DNA of 64,000 bases, from NCBI RefSeq assembly GCF_023218075.1, contig NZ_JALPTB010000018.1:37276-101275 (forward strand), in the 5' to 3' direction. Numbering within the stretch: position 1 is the stretch's first letter; the number at the start of each line of letters is the position of its first letter. Under the pieces are notes generated by a model. The model did no database searches and was not told the origin of the DNA. It was given only the letters and a program-made list of their open reading frames with translations. Shown here in pieces: positions 8,373-16,645 of this stretch. The stretch comes from Rhodococcus sp. HM1 (lineage in GTDB: Bacteria > Actinomycetota > Actinomycetes > Mycobacteriales > Mycobacteriaceae). The translations under genes were made by a program, and so were the position numbers.

Positions 8373-8524
8373 TTGACCTGCAGTTTATCGGATGAGCGTG
8401 GATGAGCCCGCATCGTCGGTGCCACAGATGCCCCGGTGACCTGGGTCCCACCGCCTGCGTACTCCCGGTATGTGCGTTGGCACACTGGACGGGTTCTCGT
8501 TGCGTAACCGAAAGGACGACCCCG

Positions 8525-9799
8525 GTGTCGGAGCCCGTCAACATCCCCACCCATTGGTACAACATCGTCGGTGACCTGCCCGTCGCTCCGCCGCCGCACC
8601 TGCACCCCGGCACCAAGGAACCGATCACCGCGGACGACCTCGCCCCGCTGTTCGCGAAGGGCCTGATCGAGCAGGAACTGTCCACCGAGACGGACATCGA
8701 GATCCCCGAACCGGTCCGCGAGGTGTACCGCAACTACCGCACCACCCCGCTGATCAGGGCGCACGCGTTCGAGAAGGCTCTCGGCACCCCGGCCCACATC
8801 TACGTCAAGTACGAGGGCGTGAGCCCGGTCGGCAGCCACAAGGTCAACTCCGCGGTCGCGCAGGCGTACTACAACTCGATCGACGGCGTCACCCGGCTCA
8901 CCACCGAGACCGGCGCCGGCCAGTGGGGTTCGGCCCTGTCCTTCGCGTGCGCGAAGTTCGGCATCGGCCTCGAGGTCTGGCAGGTGCGCGCGTCGTACGA
9001 CTCCAAGCCGTACCGCCGGTTCCTCATCGAGACCTACGGCGGCACCGTGCACGCGAGCCCGTCCGAGCTCACCGACGCCGGGCGTCAGGTCCTGGCCGAC
9101 CACCCGGACACCCCGGGATCCCTCGGCATCGCCGTGTCGGAGGCCGTCGAGGTCGCGGTGAAGGACCCGGCTGCCCGCTACACCCTCGGCAGCGTGCTCA
9201 ACCACGTCGTGCTGCACCAGACGGTGATCGGCCTCGAGGCCGTCGCGCAGCTCCGCGCGGCCGGTGAGGAGAACGCCGACGTCGTGTTCGGTTGCGCGGG
9301 CGGTGGCTCGAACCTCGCCGGTCTGGCGTTCCCGTTCATCCGCGAGGTGCTGCACGAGCGCGCCTCGACGCGGATCGTGGCCGTCGAACCGGCCGCGTGC
9401 CCGTCCATCACGCAGGGCGAGTACCGCTACGACCACGGCGACATCGCGGGCCTGACGCCGCTACTGAAGATGCACACCCTCGGTCAGGACTTCATCCCCG
9501 ATCCGATCCACGCCGGCGGCCTGCGCTACCACGGCATGGCGCCGCTGCTCAGCCACACCGTCGAGCTCGGGTACGTCGAGGGCAAGGCCGTCCCCCAGAC
9601 CGAGGCGTTCGCCGCGGCGGTGCAGTTCGCGCGCACCGAGGGCATCGTGCCGGCACCCGAGTCGGCGCACGCGATCGCCGCGGCCGCCGAGTACGCGAAG
9701 GGCCTGACCGAACCCGAGGTCATCGTGATCGGACTGTCCGGGCACGGACAGCTCGACCTGCCCGCTTACCACTCGTACCTGTCGGGCGAACTGGTCTAG
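8525..9799 (+). CDS. trpB2: TrpB2-type tryptophan synthase beta-like PLP enzyme
   Basis: I start at GTG 8525 because GAAAGGAC lies just upstream and the product (424 residues, starting [19 protein letters not shown]) matches the TrpB2 N-terminus; the longer reading is Cys/Arg junk. TrpB2 enzymes are PLP-dependent, join indole and (phospho)serine, and usually act without TrpA. The Schiff-base lysine is in SHKVNSA, the substrate loop in [11 protein letters not shown], and the PLP-phosphate Gly-rich loop in CAGGGSN. No other trp gene is nearby, which fits a stand-alone indole-salvage role. Confidence 0.93.
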   Translation: MSEPVNIPTHWYNIVGDLPVAPPPHLHPGTKEPITADDLAPLFAKGLIEQELSTETDIEIPEPVREVYRNYRTTPLIRAHAFEKALGTPAHIYVKYEGVSPVGSHKVNSAVAQAYYNSIDGVTRLTTETGAGQWGSALSFACAKFGIGLEVWQVRASYDSKPYRRFLIETYGGTVHASPSELTDAGRQVLADHPDTPGSLGIAVSEAVEVAVKDPAARYTLGSVLNHVVLHQTVIGLEAVAQLRAAGEENADVVFGCAGGGSNLAGLAFPFIREVLHERASTRIVAVEPAACPSITQGEYRYDHGDIAGLTPLLKMHTLGQDFIPDPIHAGGLRYHGMAPLLSHTVELGYVEGKAVPQTEAFAAAVQFARTEGIVPAPESAHAIAAAAEYAKGLTEPEVIVIGLSGHGQLDLPAYHSYLSGELV

Positions 9800-9830
9800 A
9801 AGGCGGGTCCGCTACTGCCGCAGACGAGGA

Positions 9831-9866
9831 AGACGGCCGCGCGATGCCGGTTGCGCGCGGCTGTCT
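9831..9866 (+). terminator. Hairpin downstream of trpB2
   Basis: The arms AGACGGCCGCGC (9831-9842) and GCGCGGCTGTCT (9855-9866) pair over 12 bp with one G-U, with a 12-base loop. It lies 31 bases after the trpB2 stop and before the next start. There is no real U-tract, only CTTTC, as is common for actinobacterial hairpin terminators. Confidence 0.5.
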
Positions 9867-9919
9867 TTCGGGTCCGTGGATGGGGACGACAGGGCCGTCG
9901 ACCGGGTCATACTGGAGTC

Positions 9920-10549
9920 GTGCGCTATGCCAGCCGCGAGGAAGCCGGGCGGCGACTCGCCCGCTCGGTCGGGCACCTGCGCGACGCGAAACCGGTGATC
10001 CTGGCCCTGCCGCGCGGCGGGATCCCCGTCGCGCGGGAGGTGGCCCGGGAACTCGACGCCCCGCTCGACGTGCTCGTCGTCCGGAAACTCGGCGTGCCCT
10101 GGCAACCCGAACTCGCGATGGGCGCGATCGCCGAGGGCGGCGCCCGCATCCTCAACGAGGAAGTCCTGCGGCGCGGCCGGATCGGCGAGGACTCCCTGGC
10201 CCGGGTGGAATACCGCGAACGCGCCGAACTGGAGCGGCGGGCCCGCCTGTTGCGCGGCGACCGCGCCCGCATCCCGATCGCGGGCCGCACGGTCGTGCTC
10301 GTCGACGACGGCCTGGCCACCGGAGCAACGGCTGCAGCGGCATGCCTGGCCGCCCGCGCCGAAGGTGCCGAGCGGGTCGTCGTGGCGATTCCCGTCGCCT
10401 CTCCGGAGGCGGTTCGACGGATACGGACGGTCGCGGACGAGGTGGTCTGCCCGGAGCAGCCGACCGATCAGGACAGTGTCGGTGCGGCCTACGAAGATTT
10501 TCACCAATTGACCGATTCGGAAGCGACCGAGCTGCTGAAACCCCAGTGA
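9920..10549 (+). CDS. Phosphoribosyltransferase-family protein
   Basis: A 209-residue type I PRTase fold. The start at GTG 9920 has GGAG close upstream and gives the family N-terminus (RYASREEAGRRLA). The PRPP loop is VVLVDDGLATGATA near residues 120-135, and an early LALPRGGIPVAREVA segment is diagnostic of the group often found as a stand-alone or fused to dienelactone hydrolase-like domains. The base substrate is not known; members are suspected in nucleobase salvage or stress. It lies between trpB2 and fadD15 with its own gap on either side. Confidence 0.88.
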   Translation: MRYASREEAGRRLARSVGHLRDAKPVILALPRGGIPVAREVARELDAPLDVLVVRKLGVPWQPELAMGAIAEGGARILNEEVLRRGRIGEDSLARVEYRERAELERRARLLRGDRARIPIAGRTVVLVDDGLATGATAAAACLAARAEGAERVVVAIPVASPEAVRRIRTVADEVVCPEQPTDQDSVGAAYEDFHQLTDSEATELLKPQ

Positions 10550-10668
10550 CCTGCGTCATTGACTACCGGCGAGTAACCCCCGGTACCCGAAGTAACACAA
10601 ATCACTCCTCCACGACCCGCGAAAACAGTGCATAACGGGCAGCTCGACAGGTGCAAAACGCCCTAACC

Positions 10669-10684
10669 TGTGATGCAATGCACA
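10669..10684 (+). promoter_or_regulatory. Possible Crp/GlxR-type binding site upstream of fadD15
   Basis: TGTGATGCAATGCACA matches the Crp/GlxR consensus TGTGA-N6-TCACA except for one base in the right half (GCACA). It lies about 30 bases before the chosen fadD15 start. Crp/GlxR-family control of fatty-acid activation is plausible in Corynebacteriales. A match this short occurs by chance, so this is weak. Confidence 0.3.
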
Positions 10685-10714
10685 TCCCAAGGTAAAACGA
10701 TGGAGGGGTCAGCA

Positions 10715-12517
10715 GTGAGTGAGATTTCCGTGCCGCAGTCGTTCTCGATTCCCGAGGACGCATCGATGGCGGATTCCGTCTTCCGGCACGAAAAGGAGTC
10801 GCCCGACTTCGTGCCGTTCGAGCGACTGATCGACGGCACGTGGACCAAGGTCACCGCGAAGGAGTTCGCCGCGCAGGTCCGCGCCGTCGCCAAGGGCCTG
10901 ATCGCCTCCGGTATCGAGCTCGGCGACCGCGTCGCAATCCTGTCGTCGACCCGCTACGAGTGGGTTCTCCTCGACTACGCGATCTGGACGGCCGGGGGGG
11001 CCACCGTCGCGATCTACGAGACCTCGTCCGCCGACCAGTCCCAGTGGATCCTCGAGGACTCCGGGACGTCGCTGCTCATCGTCGAGAACGACGAGCTCGC
11101 CGAGGTCGTCAAGGAGGTCGCCGAGGGGGCGCCGACCGTCCGCGAGGTCCTGCGCATCGCCCCCGGCGACGGCGCCAAGGGTGCGGTCGAGGAACTGATC
11201 GCCCGCGGCACCGCGATCACCGACGAGCAGGTCGAGGAGCGCCGCAAGTCGGTCACCGCCGAGTCCGCGGCCACGCTCATCTACACCTCCGGCACCACGG
11301 GCCGCCCGAAGGGCGTGCAGCTCAAGCACCGCAACCTGTACGCCGAGTCGGCCGCCGCGGCGATCCAGCTGCCGGATGCGATGGTGCCGGGCAACCGCAC
11401 CCTGCTGTTCCTGCCGCTCGCGCACGTGTTCGCCCGGCTCATCTCGTTCGCGGCGTTCGACAGCAAGGTCACCGTCGCGCACACCTCGGACCTGACCACG
11501 CTGCTCGACCAGTTCGCCGTGTTCAAGCCGAACTTCATCCTCTCCGTGCCCCGCGTGTTCGAGAAGGTGTACAACTCCGCGAAGCAGAAGGCCTACGACG
11601 GCGGCAAGGGCAAGATCTTCGAGAAGGCCTCCGACACCGCCATCGAATACAGCCAGGCGCTCGAGACCGGCGGTCCGGGTCTCGGACTCAAGCTCAAGCA
11701 CGCCCTGTTCGACAAGCTCGTCTACGGCAAGCTGCGCGCCGCGCTCGGCGGCCAGGCCACGTCCGCGGTGTCCGGTGGTGCCGCGCTCGGTGCCCGCCTC
11801 GGCCACTTCTTCCGCGGCGTCGGCATCAACGTCCTCGAAGGCTACGGCCTGACCGAGACCACCGGCGGCATCATCATGAACACGCCGGGCAACCAGAAGG
11901 TGGGCACGGTCGGCCGCCCGTTCAACGGCCACGCCGCGAAGATCGCCGAGGACGGCGAGCTGCTGCTCAAGGGCCCCGTCGTGTTCGAGGGCTACTGGCA
12001 GAACGACAAGGCCACCGAGGAAGCCATCCGCGACGGCTGGTTCCACACCGGCGACATCGGCACCCTCGACGCCGACGGCTTCATCTCGATCACCGGCCGC
12101 AAGAAGGAACTCATCGTCACCGCGGGCGGCAAGAACGTCGCCCCGGCCGTCCTCGAGGACTCGCTGCGGGCACACCCGCTGATCAGCCAGGTCATCGTCG
12201 TCGGCGACGGCAAGCCGTTCATCGGCGCGCTCATCACCCTCGACCCCGAGGCGCTCCCCGGCTGGAAGGAACGCAACAACGTTCCGGCCGACGCCACCGT
12301 GGCCGACCTGATCAAGAACCCGGATCTGATCGCCGAGATCGACGCCGCGGTCGCCGAGACCAACAAGAAGGTCTCCAAGGCCGAGGCGATCAAGAAGTAC
12401 CGCATCCTCGACGTGGACTTCAGCGTCGAATCCGGTGAGCTGACCCCGACGCTCAAGCTCAAGCGCAACATCATCCACGAGGTGCACGGCGCCGAGATCG
12501 CCGCGATCTACGGCTGA
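10715..12517 (+). CDS. fadD15: Long-chain fatty acid-CoA ligase, FadD15-like
   Basis: A 600-residue AMP-forming acyl-CoA synthetase. It activates long-chain fatty acids to acyl-AMP and then acyl-CoA in the cytoplasm. The start GTG 10715 follows GGAGGGG by about 7 bases, and the N-terminus (VSEISVPQSFSIPED) aligns with mycobacterial FadD15 as I remember it. Motifs: P-loop YTSGTTGRPKG near residue 190, adenine motif YGLTET, hinge TGRKKELIVTAGGKNV, and the C-terminal lysine region LTPTLKLKRN. All key motifs are intact, unlike the broken relative at 18480-19532. It ends at a hairpin shared with the convergent hydrolase gene. Confidence 0.93.
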   Translation: MSEISVPQSFSIPEDASMADSVFRHEKESPDFVPFERLIDGTWTKVTAKEFAAQVRAVAKGLIASGIELGDRVAILSSTRYEWVLLDYAIWTAGGATVAIYETSSADQSQWILEDSGTSLLIVENDELAEVVKEVAEGAPTVREVLRIAPGDGAKGAVEELIARGTAITDEQVEERRKSVTAESAATLIYTSGTTGRPKGVQLKHRNLYAESAAAAIQLPDAMVPGNRTLLFLPLAHVFARLISFAAFDSKVTVAHTSDLTTLLDQFAVFKPNFILSVPRVFEKVYNSAKQKAYDGGKGKIFEKASDTAIEYSQALETGGPGLGLKLKHALFDKLVYGKLRAALGGQATSAVSGGAALGARLGHFFRGVGINVLEGYGLTETTGGIIMNTPGNQKVGTVGRPFNGHAAKIAEDGELLLKGPVVFEGYWQNDKATEEAIRDGWFHTGDIGTLDADGFISITGRKKELIVTAGGKNVAPAVLEDSLRAHPLISQVIVVGDGKPFIGALITLDPEALPGWKERNNVPADATVADLIKNPDLIAEIDAAVAETNKKVSKAEAIKKYRILDVDFSVESGELTPTLKLKRNIIHEVHGAEIAAIYG

Positions 12518-12534
12518 TCGCCCTCGTCCGGTCC

Positions 12535-12576
12535 TGAGCGGATGTGCTTCCCCTCCACGGGAGGCACATCCGCTCA
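12535..12576. terminator. Bidirectional hairpin between fadD15 and the alpha/beta hydrolase
   Basis: The arms TGAGCGGATGTGC (12535-12547) and GCACATCCGCTCA (12564-12576) are a perfect 13-bp inverted repeat extended by TTCCC/GGGAG, leaving a 6-base loop. The right arm contains the stop codon of the convergent hydrolase gene. The stem start resembles the palindrome at 35829-35879 (GAGCGRATGT). Confidence 0.75.
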
Positions 12577-13203
12577 TCGGCGTTCCGGGCCCGTCACCGC
12601 GAGCACGAACTCCGCGACGTCGCGTGTCACCGTGCGGTGCACCGGCTCGTGCAGCAGGTCGTGCCCGGCGTCCGGGTACTCGCGCAGCTCGAGCCCCGGC
12701 ACGGTGGCGGCCCAGTCGCGGACCGGGTCGATCGGAGCGAGCCGATCGTCGACGCCGTGCACCGCCAGCGTCGGCAGGCCCGCGGACCTCAGGACCTCCG
12801 CGGTCGCGGGTACGGTCGCGGTGCGCGGCGTCCCGCACAGCACCACACCGCGGAACCGGGACGCCTCGGTGCGCAACAGCGCCAGGACCGTCGCGGCACC
12901 CAGCGAATGTCCCATCACCACCAGCGGCAGTTCGTCCTGCTCGGCGAGGCCGGTGATCTCGGCGAGATCGGCCGCGTGCGCGGCGACGTCCCCCGGCTCC
13001 CCCGGCTGTCCCTCCGACAGTCCGTGGCCGGCCAGGTCGAGGCCCCACAGCCCGATGCGGTCGGCGGCCAGACCGGCGGCGAACCGGTGGTAGTGACCGC
13101 TGTGCTGACCCATCCCGTGCGCGAAGACGACGGCGGCGTCGGCCGCGTCGGTGTTCCAGGATCGGTAGTGGAGTCGGCCCGTGGCCCCGGCGATGAACGG
13201 CAT
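12574..13203 (-). CDS. Alpha/beta hydrolase, monoacylglycerol lipase-like
   Basis: A 209-residue hydrolase, short for the family because the lid is reduced. The oxyanion strand VVFAHGMGQHSGHYHRFA, the nucleophile elbow GHSLG (near residue 100), the acid in HGVDDRLAP, and the His in DAGHDLL give a complete Ser-Asp-His triad. HGMGQHSGHY resembles monoacylglycerol lipases (HGxGEHSGRY). It probably hydrolyses small lipid esters in the cytoplasm. The ATG start is at 13201-13203. Confidence 0.88.
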   Translation of the reverse strand: MPFIAGATGRLHYRSWNTDAADAAVVFAHGMGQHSGHYHRFAAGLAADRIGLWGLDLAGHGLSEGQPGEPGDVAAHAADLAEITGLAEQDELPLVVMGHSLGAATVLALLRTEASRFRGVVLCGTPRTATVPATAEVLRSAGLPTLAVHGVDDRLAPIDPVRDWAATVPGLELREYPDAGHDLLHEPVHRTVTRDVAEFVLAVTGPERR

Positions 13204-13225
13204 TGCCTCATTCTCGGTCCTGCCC

Positions 13226-13271
13226 CTCGTGCGTGTTTTCGGTAGCCCCCGCTACCGGAAACGCGCACGGG
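13226..13271. terminator. Long hairpin, member C of the 18-4-18-GGGC hairpin family
   Basis: Bases 13226-13246 pair with 13251-13271 over 21 bp, with three G-U pairs and a CCCC loop. The core is a GTG...GGTAGC arm of 18 bases (13229-13246), the CCCC loop, an 18-base GCTACC...CAC arm ending at 13268, then GGGC. This is the same layout as the hairpins at 27921-27960 and 58138-58177. It follows the amino-acid deaminase gene and would terminate its transcript. Confidence 0.7.
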
Positions 13272-13280
13272 CACGAGAGG

Positions 13281-14459
13281 TCACCAGCAGTGGCCCTCAC
13301 CGCGGTAGGTCGGGACGGTGTGGCGTGAGCCGTCCTCGTCGACGAGGTGCAGGTGTGTGAACCGTTCGCACAGCTCGCCCGCCTTGGCGTGCCGGAGCCA
13401 GACGCGACCGCCGATCGGGATGTCCGACGCGGCGCGCCCGGTGACCGGCGTCTGCACCTCCCCCGCCCCCTCGTTGCGCAGCAGCCGCAGGCCCGCCGGA
13501 TGCACCGGCTTCGGCACGCGCGACGCCCCGGCGGGCCCGGACGCGATGTAGCCGCCGCCGAACAGGGTGGTGACGGCCGGGGCCGGCTTGCGCACCGCGG
13601 GGAGCGCGAAGAACAGCGCGGGATGCGGCGTGAAGGCACGGTAGCGGTCGAACAGGGTCGGCACGTACAACCCGGATCCGGCGGTCACCTCGGTGACAAC
13701 CGGATCCGCGGAACTCACTTCGAGCGAGCCGGTGCCGCCGCTGTTGACGATCTCGAGGTCGCCGACCGTGGCCCGGAGGGCGTCGACGACGATGCGACGG
13801 CGGGTCGCGAGTTCCTGCGCCGACGCCCGCTTGACCAGCCGCACGGGCAGCGACGAATCGGGCAGGCCGGCGATCTGGGCCTCGTAGAACATGACCCCGA
13901 CGACGGAGAATCCGGCGGTGGTCGCGCACCGGGCGAGTTGCGCGGCGTCGTCCGGACCGCGCAGCGGGGAGCGGCGCACCCCCAGGTGCACGGGGCCGAT
14001 GCGCAGCGACGCGTCGATGTCGAGGCACACCCGCGGGCGCACCCGGCCGCTGCCGAACGCGTCGCGCGCGAGCCCGAGCTGGGCGGTGGAGTCGATCATC
14101 AGGGTGATCGCGTCGAGCGCCTCGGGTCGCGAGGCCAGTTCGGCGAGCGCACCGCGATCGACCGTCGGATAGCCGAGCAGTACGTCGCGTGCACCGCGCT
14201 CGACCAGCCACAGCGCTTCGCGCAGCGAATACGCCATGATGCCCCGGAAGGCGCCGTTCGAGCCGGTCAGGTCGGCACCCAGGACCTCCTCGAGAATCGC
14301 GCGGCAGCGGACCGATTTGCTCGCAACCCGCACAGGCGTACCGCCTGCGCGCCGGATCAGGTCGGCTGCGTTGCGGCGCACGGTGCCCAGGTCGGCGGCG
14401 GCGAAGGGCGGATCGAGGTCGGCGGTCGCGGTGTCGAGCCGGTCGAGGGGCGAAGTCAC
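13281..14459 (-). CDS. PLP-dependent amino acid deaminase/aldolase, alanine-racemase fold
   Basis: A 392-residue fold-type III PLP protein related to D-threonine aldolase and D-serine deaminase. The PLP lysine is expected in RVASKSVRC near residue 48. The barrel follows to about residue 250, then a C-terminal beta domain with metal-site-like His/Cys residues at the end (DGSRHTVPTYRGEGHCW). I start at GTG 14457-14459 because the protein then begins at a normal family N-terminus; a TTG 33 bases upstream is possible. A palindrome shared with the lactone oxidase promoter lies about 62 bases upstream, so both genes appear controlled by the adjacent TetR protein. The exact substrate is unknown. Confidence 0.82.
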   Translation of the reverse strand: MTSPLDRLDTATADLDPPFAAADLGTVRRNAADLIRRAGGTPVRVASKSVRCRAILEEVLGADLTGSNGAFRGIMAYSLREALWLVERGARDVLLGYPTVDRGALAELASRPEALDAITLMIDSTAQLGLARDAFGSGRVRPRVCLDIDASLRIGPVHLGVRRSPLRGPDDAAQLARCATTAGFSVVGVMFYEAQIAGLPDSSLPVRLVKRASAQELATRRRIVVDALRATVGDLEIVNSGGTGSLEVSSADPVVTEVTAGSGLYVPTLFDRYRAFTPHPALFFALPAVRKPAPAVTTLFGGGYIASGPAGASRVPKPVHPAGLRLLRNEGAGEVQTPVTGRAASDIPIGGRVWLRHAKAGELCERFTHLHLVDEDGSRHTVPTYRGEGHCW

Positions 14460-14520
14460 GGCGGGTCCAATCGTCGAGGCAGGGACGGGCAAGCGTCGGG
14501 GAACAAGTCGAACACCGGAA

Positions 14521-14534
14521 TGGACGCTTGTCCA
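14521..14534. promoter_or_regulatory. Operator-like palindrome upstream of the amino-acid deaminase gene
   Basis: TGGACGCTTGTCCA has perfect 5-bp arms (TGGAC/GTCCA) and matches the palindrome at 15289-15302 except at the central positions. It lies in the 120-base gap between the deaminase start and the tetR stop, so it should act on the deaminase gene. The probable ligand is the TetR protein encoded at 14580-15224. Confidence 0.6.
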
Positions 14535-14579
14535 GTTCCTTGCTCGCCGGACGGGGCGTTCATCCCGAGCGGTGTTCGT

Positions 14580-15224
14580 TCAGGACTTCTCGGTCGCACG
14601 GGAGGCGATGATCCCGGCCATGTCGTCGAGTTCGGCGACGATGAACTCGCCGTTGCGATCGACGAGCCAGCGCAGCACCAGGCCGTCGATCATCGCCAGC
14701 GCCATCCGGGCGATGTCCTCGATCGGTTCGGTCCACGTCGTCCCGGTGCGTTCGGCGCAGTCGGAGAGGAACCGGCACGCCTCGACGTCCATGATCCGGT
14801 ACTGCTCGGCGGCGATCCGGCCGCCGGGCTCGGAGTCCGAGGCCCGCTGCCGCAGCGAATAGGTGGTGATCTCGTAGGTGAGGATCTGGCGGTTCGCGGT
14901 CGCCTCGATCATCGGCCACATCGCGTTGAGCCCCGCGTACAGGAGTTGCCGGAGCCCGCGTATCCCCTGCGGATCCGGGCCGTCGTGCGGCAGATCGAAC
15001 GCGACGTGCAGAGTCTCGCTGAGCTGGCGAATGAGGGTTTCGCCCATCGCGACGACGAGCGCTTCCTTGCTCTCGAAGCAGTAGTGCACCACGCCGAGGG
15101 ACACACCGGCGTTCTCCGCGACCGCCCGCACCGTGACCGCGCCGACTCCCCCGCGCTCCGCGAGGTCGAGTGCGGATTCGATCAGCTGGGCGCGACGCTC
15201 GTCTGCGGGCATCCGGTTCAGCAT
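14580..15224 (-). CDS. TetR-family transcriptional regulator (BetI-like)
   Basis: A 214-residue regulator. The N-terminal helix-turn-helix is clear (ADERRAQLIESALDLAERGG, then AVAENAGVSLGVVHYCFESKEAL). The C-terminal domain is the TetR_C_6/BetI type, expected to bind a small effector. It is transcribed divergently from the lactone oxidase and lies upstream of the PLP deaminase. The shared palindromes at 14521-14534 and 15289-15302 make it the likely local repressor of both. On the minus strand TACGAT (15231-15236) lies 6 bases before the ATG, the spacing of a leaderless actinobacterial mRNA. Confidence 0.9.
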   Translation of the reverse strand: MLNRMPADERRAQLIESALDLAERGGVGAVTVRAVAENAGVSLGVVHYCFESKEALVVAMGETLIRQLSETLHVAFDLPHDGPDPQGIRGLRQLLYAGLNAMWPMIEATANRQILTYEITTYSLRQRASDSEPGGRIAAEQYRIMDVEACRFLSDCAERTGTTWTEPIEDIARMALAMIDGLVLRWLVDRNGEFIVAELDDMAGIIASRATEKS

Positions 15225-15230
15225 TCCCCG

Positions 15231-15236
15231 ATCGTA
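15231..15236 (-). promoter_or_regulatory. Probable -10 element for leaderless tetR transcript
   Basis: Read on the minus strand this is TACGAT, ending 6 bases before the ATG at 15224. That spacing places transcription initiation at or next to the start codon. No clear -35 is seen, which is usual for actinobacteria. Confidence 0.4.
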
Positions 15237-15282
15237 GAGGCTCGGGGCCGGCTCCGGGGCGAACGCGACCAGCCCGCAACCC

Positions 15283-15312
15283 TTGACCTGGACGGTCGTC
15301 CAAGAGGACGAT
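15283..15312 (+). promoter_or_regulatory. Repressor-controlled leaderless promoter of the lactone oxidase gene
   Basis: TTGACC (15283-15288) and GACGAT (15307-15312) are separated by 18 bases, and the -10 lies 7 bases before ATG 15320. The perfect-arm palindrome TGGACGGTCGTCCA (15289-15302) begins immediately after the -35 and fills the spacer, a classic repressor position. The same motif occurs at 14521-14534. The -10 has G instead of T at its first position, so it may be a weak promoter. Confidence 0.6.
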
Positions 15313-15319
15313 GTGGGTC

Positions 15320-16645
15320 ATGGCTACCTGGCGCAACTGGGCGCGCACCGAGCGCGCGACACCTCGCGCATTCGAGACTCCTGCCGGCGCCGAGGAGGTC
15401 GCGGCCCTCGTCACCCGCGCCACCGAACGCGGCGAGCGGGTCAAGGCGGTCGGCGCCGGGCATTCGTTCACCGGCGCGGCGGTCACCGACGGCATCCTCG
15501 TCTCGCTCGACCGGATCGCCGGGATCGAGCGGGTCGAACCGACCGCGACCGGTGCGCTCGTCACCGTCGGCGCCGGCACCCGTCTGCACGATCTCAACCG
15601 CCTGCTGTGGTCTCACGGCCTGGCGCTGGCGAACCTCGGCGACATCGACGTGCAGTCGATCGCCGGTGCCGTCTCCACCGGAACCCACGGCACCGGAGCG
15701 GGATTCGGCGGCCTGGCCACCCAGGTGCGCGCGGCGACCATCGTGCTCGCGGACGGACGCGTCGTGCACTGCTCCCCCACCACCGAGCCGGAACTGTTCG
15801 AGGCGGCGCGCCTCGGTGTCGGTTCCATCGGCATCCTCACCTCCCTGACGCTCGACTGCGTGCCCGCGTACCGGTTGCACGCGGCGGAGGGGCCCGCGAC
15901 CCTCACCGAAACGCTCGCGACCCTCGACGAGGACCGGCTCGGCGTGGACCATTTCGAGTTCTACTGGTTCCCGCACACCGACCGTGTCCTGACCAAGCGC
16001 AACATCCGGCTCGAGGGAACCGAACCGACCGCGCCGATCGGCCGGATCCGCGGTCTCGTGGACGACGAACTGCTCTCCAACGGCCTGTTCGGCGCGCTGC
16101 AGTACGTCGGGGCGCAGGCGCCGGGACTGATTCCCCGCATCAACAACCTGGCCGGCCGGGCCCTGTCACCCCGCGAGTTCACCGACCGCAGCTACGCGGT
16201 GTTCGCCTCCCCGCGGCGCGTGCGGTTCCGGGAGATGGAGTACGCGATCCCGGTGGACGCACTCCCCGGCGTGCTCGCCGACATCGCCCGCGGCCTCGAA
16301 CGCACCGGCCGGCAGGTCGCATTTCCGATCGAGGTGCGCTTCGCCGCCGCCGACGATGTGTGGCTGTCCACCGCGTACGGTCGCGACACCGCCTATGTCG
16401 CGGTGCACGAGTTCCACCGGCGCGACCACCGCGACTACTTCGCGACCGTCGAGAAGATCGTGCGCGACGTCGACGGCCGGCCGCACTGGGGCAAGCTCCA
16501 CGAGCGGACCGCCGACGATCTGCGGCCCGCGTACCCGAAGTTCGACGACTTCCTCGCCGTGCGGCAACGCGTCGACCCGGACGGCAGGTTCGCCAACCCG
16601 TACCTCGAGCGGGTGTTCGGCATCGAGGCGAACGCCCTCAGGTGA
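15320..16645 (+). CDS. FAD-dependent aldonolactone oxidase (L-gulono/D-arabinono-1,4-lactone oxidase type)
   Basis: A 441-residue VAO-family flavoprotein that oxidises sugar lactones. The FAD-binding domain has AVGAGHSFTGAAV, whose His is the usual covalent FAD site, and STGTHGTGAGFGG. The C-terminal ALO domain ends with RPHWGKLHE near residue 395, a family hallmark. It reads closely like M. tuberculosis Rv1771 from memory. I prefer ATG 15320 (MATWRNWARTE) over ATG 15311 because its N-terminus matches that family and the -10 element overlaps 15311. The 3' end overlaps the convergent adenine deaminase by 8 bases. Confidence 0.9.
   Translation: MATWRNWARTERATPRAFETPAGAEEVAALVTRATERGERVKAVGAGHSFTGAAVTDGILVSLDRIAGIERVEPTATGALVTVGAGTRLHDLNRLLWSHGLALANLGDIDVQSIAGAVSTGTHGTGAGFGGLATQVRAATIVLADGRVVHCSPTTEPELFEAARLGVGSIGILTSLTLDCVPAYRLHAAEGPATLTETLATLDEDRLGVDHFEFYWFPHTDRVLTKRNIRLEGTEPTAPIGRIRGLVDDELLSNGLFGALQYVGAQAPGLIPRINNLAGRALSPREFTDRSYAVFASPRRVRFREMEYAIPVDALPGVLADIARGLERTGRQVAFPIEVRFAAADDVWLSTAYGRDTAYVAVHEFHRRDHRDYFATVEKIVRDVDGRPHWGKLHERTADDLRPAYPKFDDFLAVRQRVDPDGRFANPYLERVFGIEANALR

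Noticed and set aside
10709..13048. 779-codon minus-strand frame opposite fadD15
   Set aside because: Antisense shadow of fadD15, made of Gly/Arg/Asp repeats; fadD15 has every expected motif.
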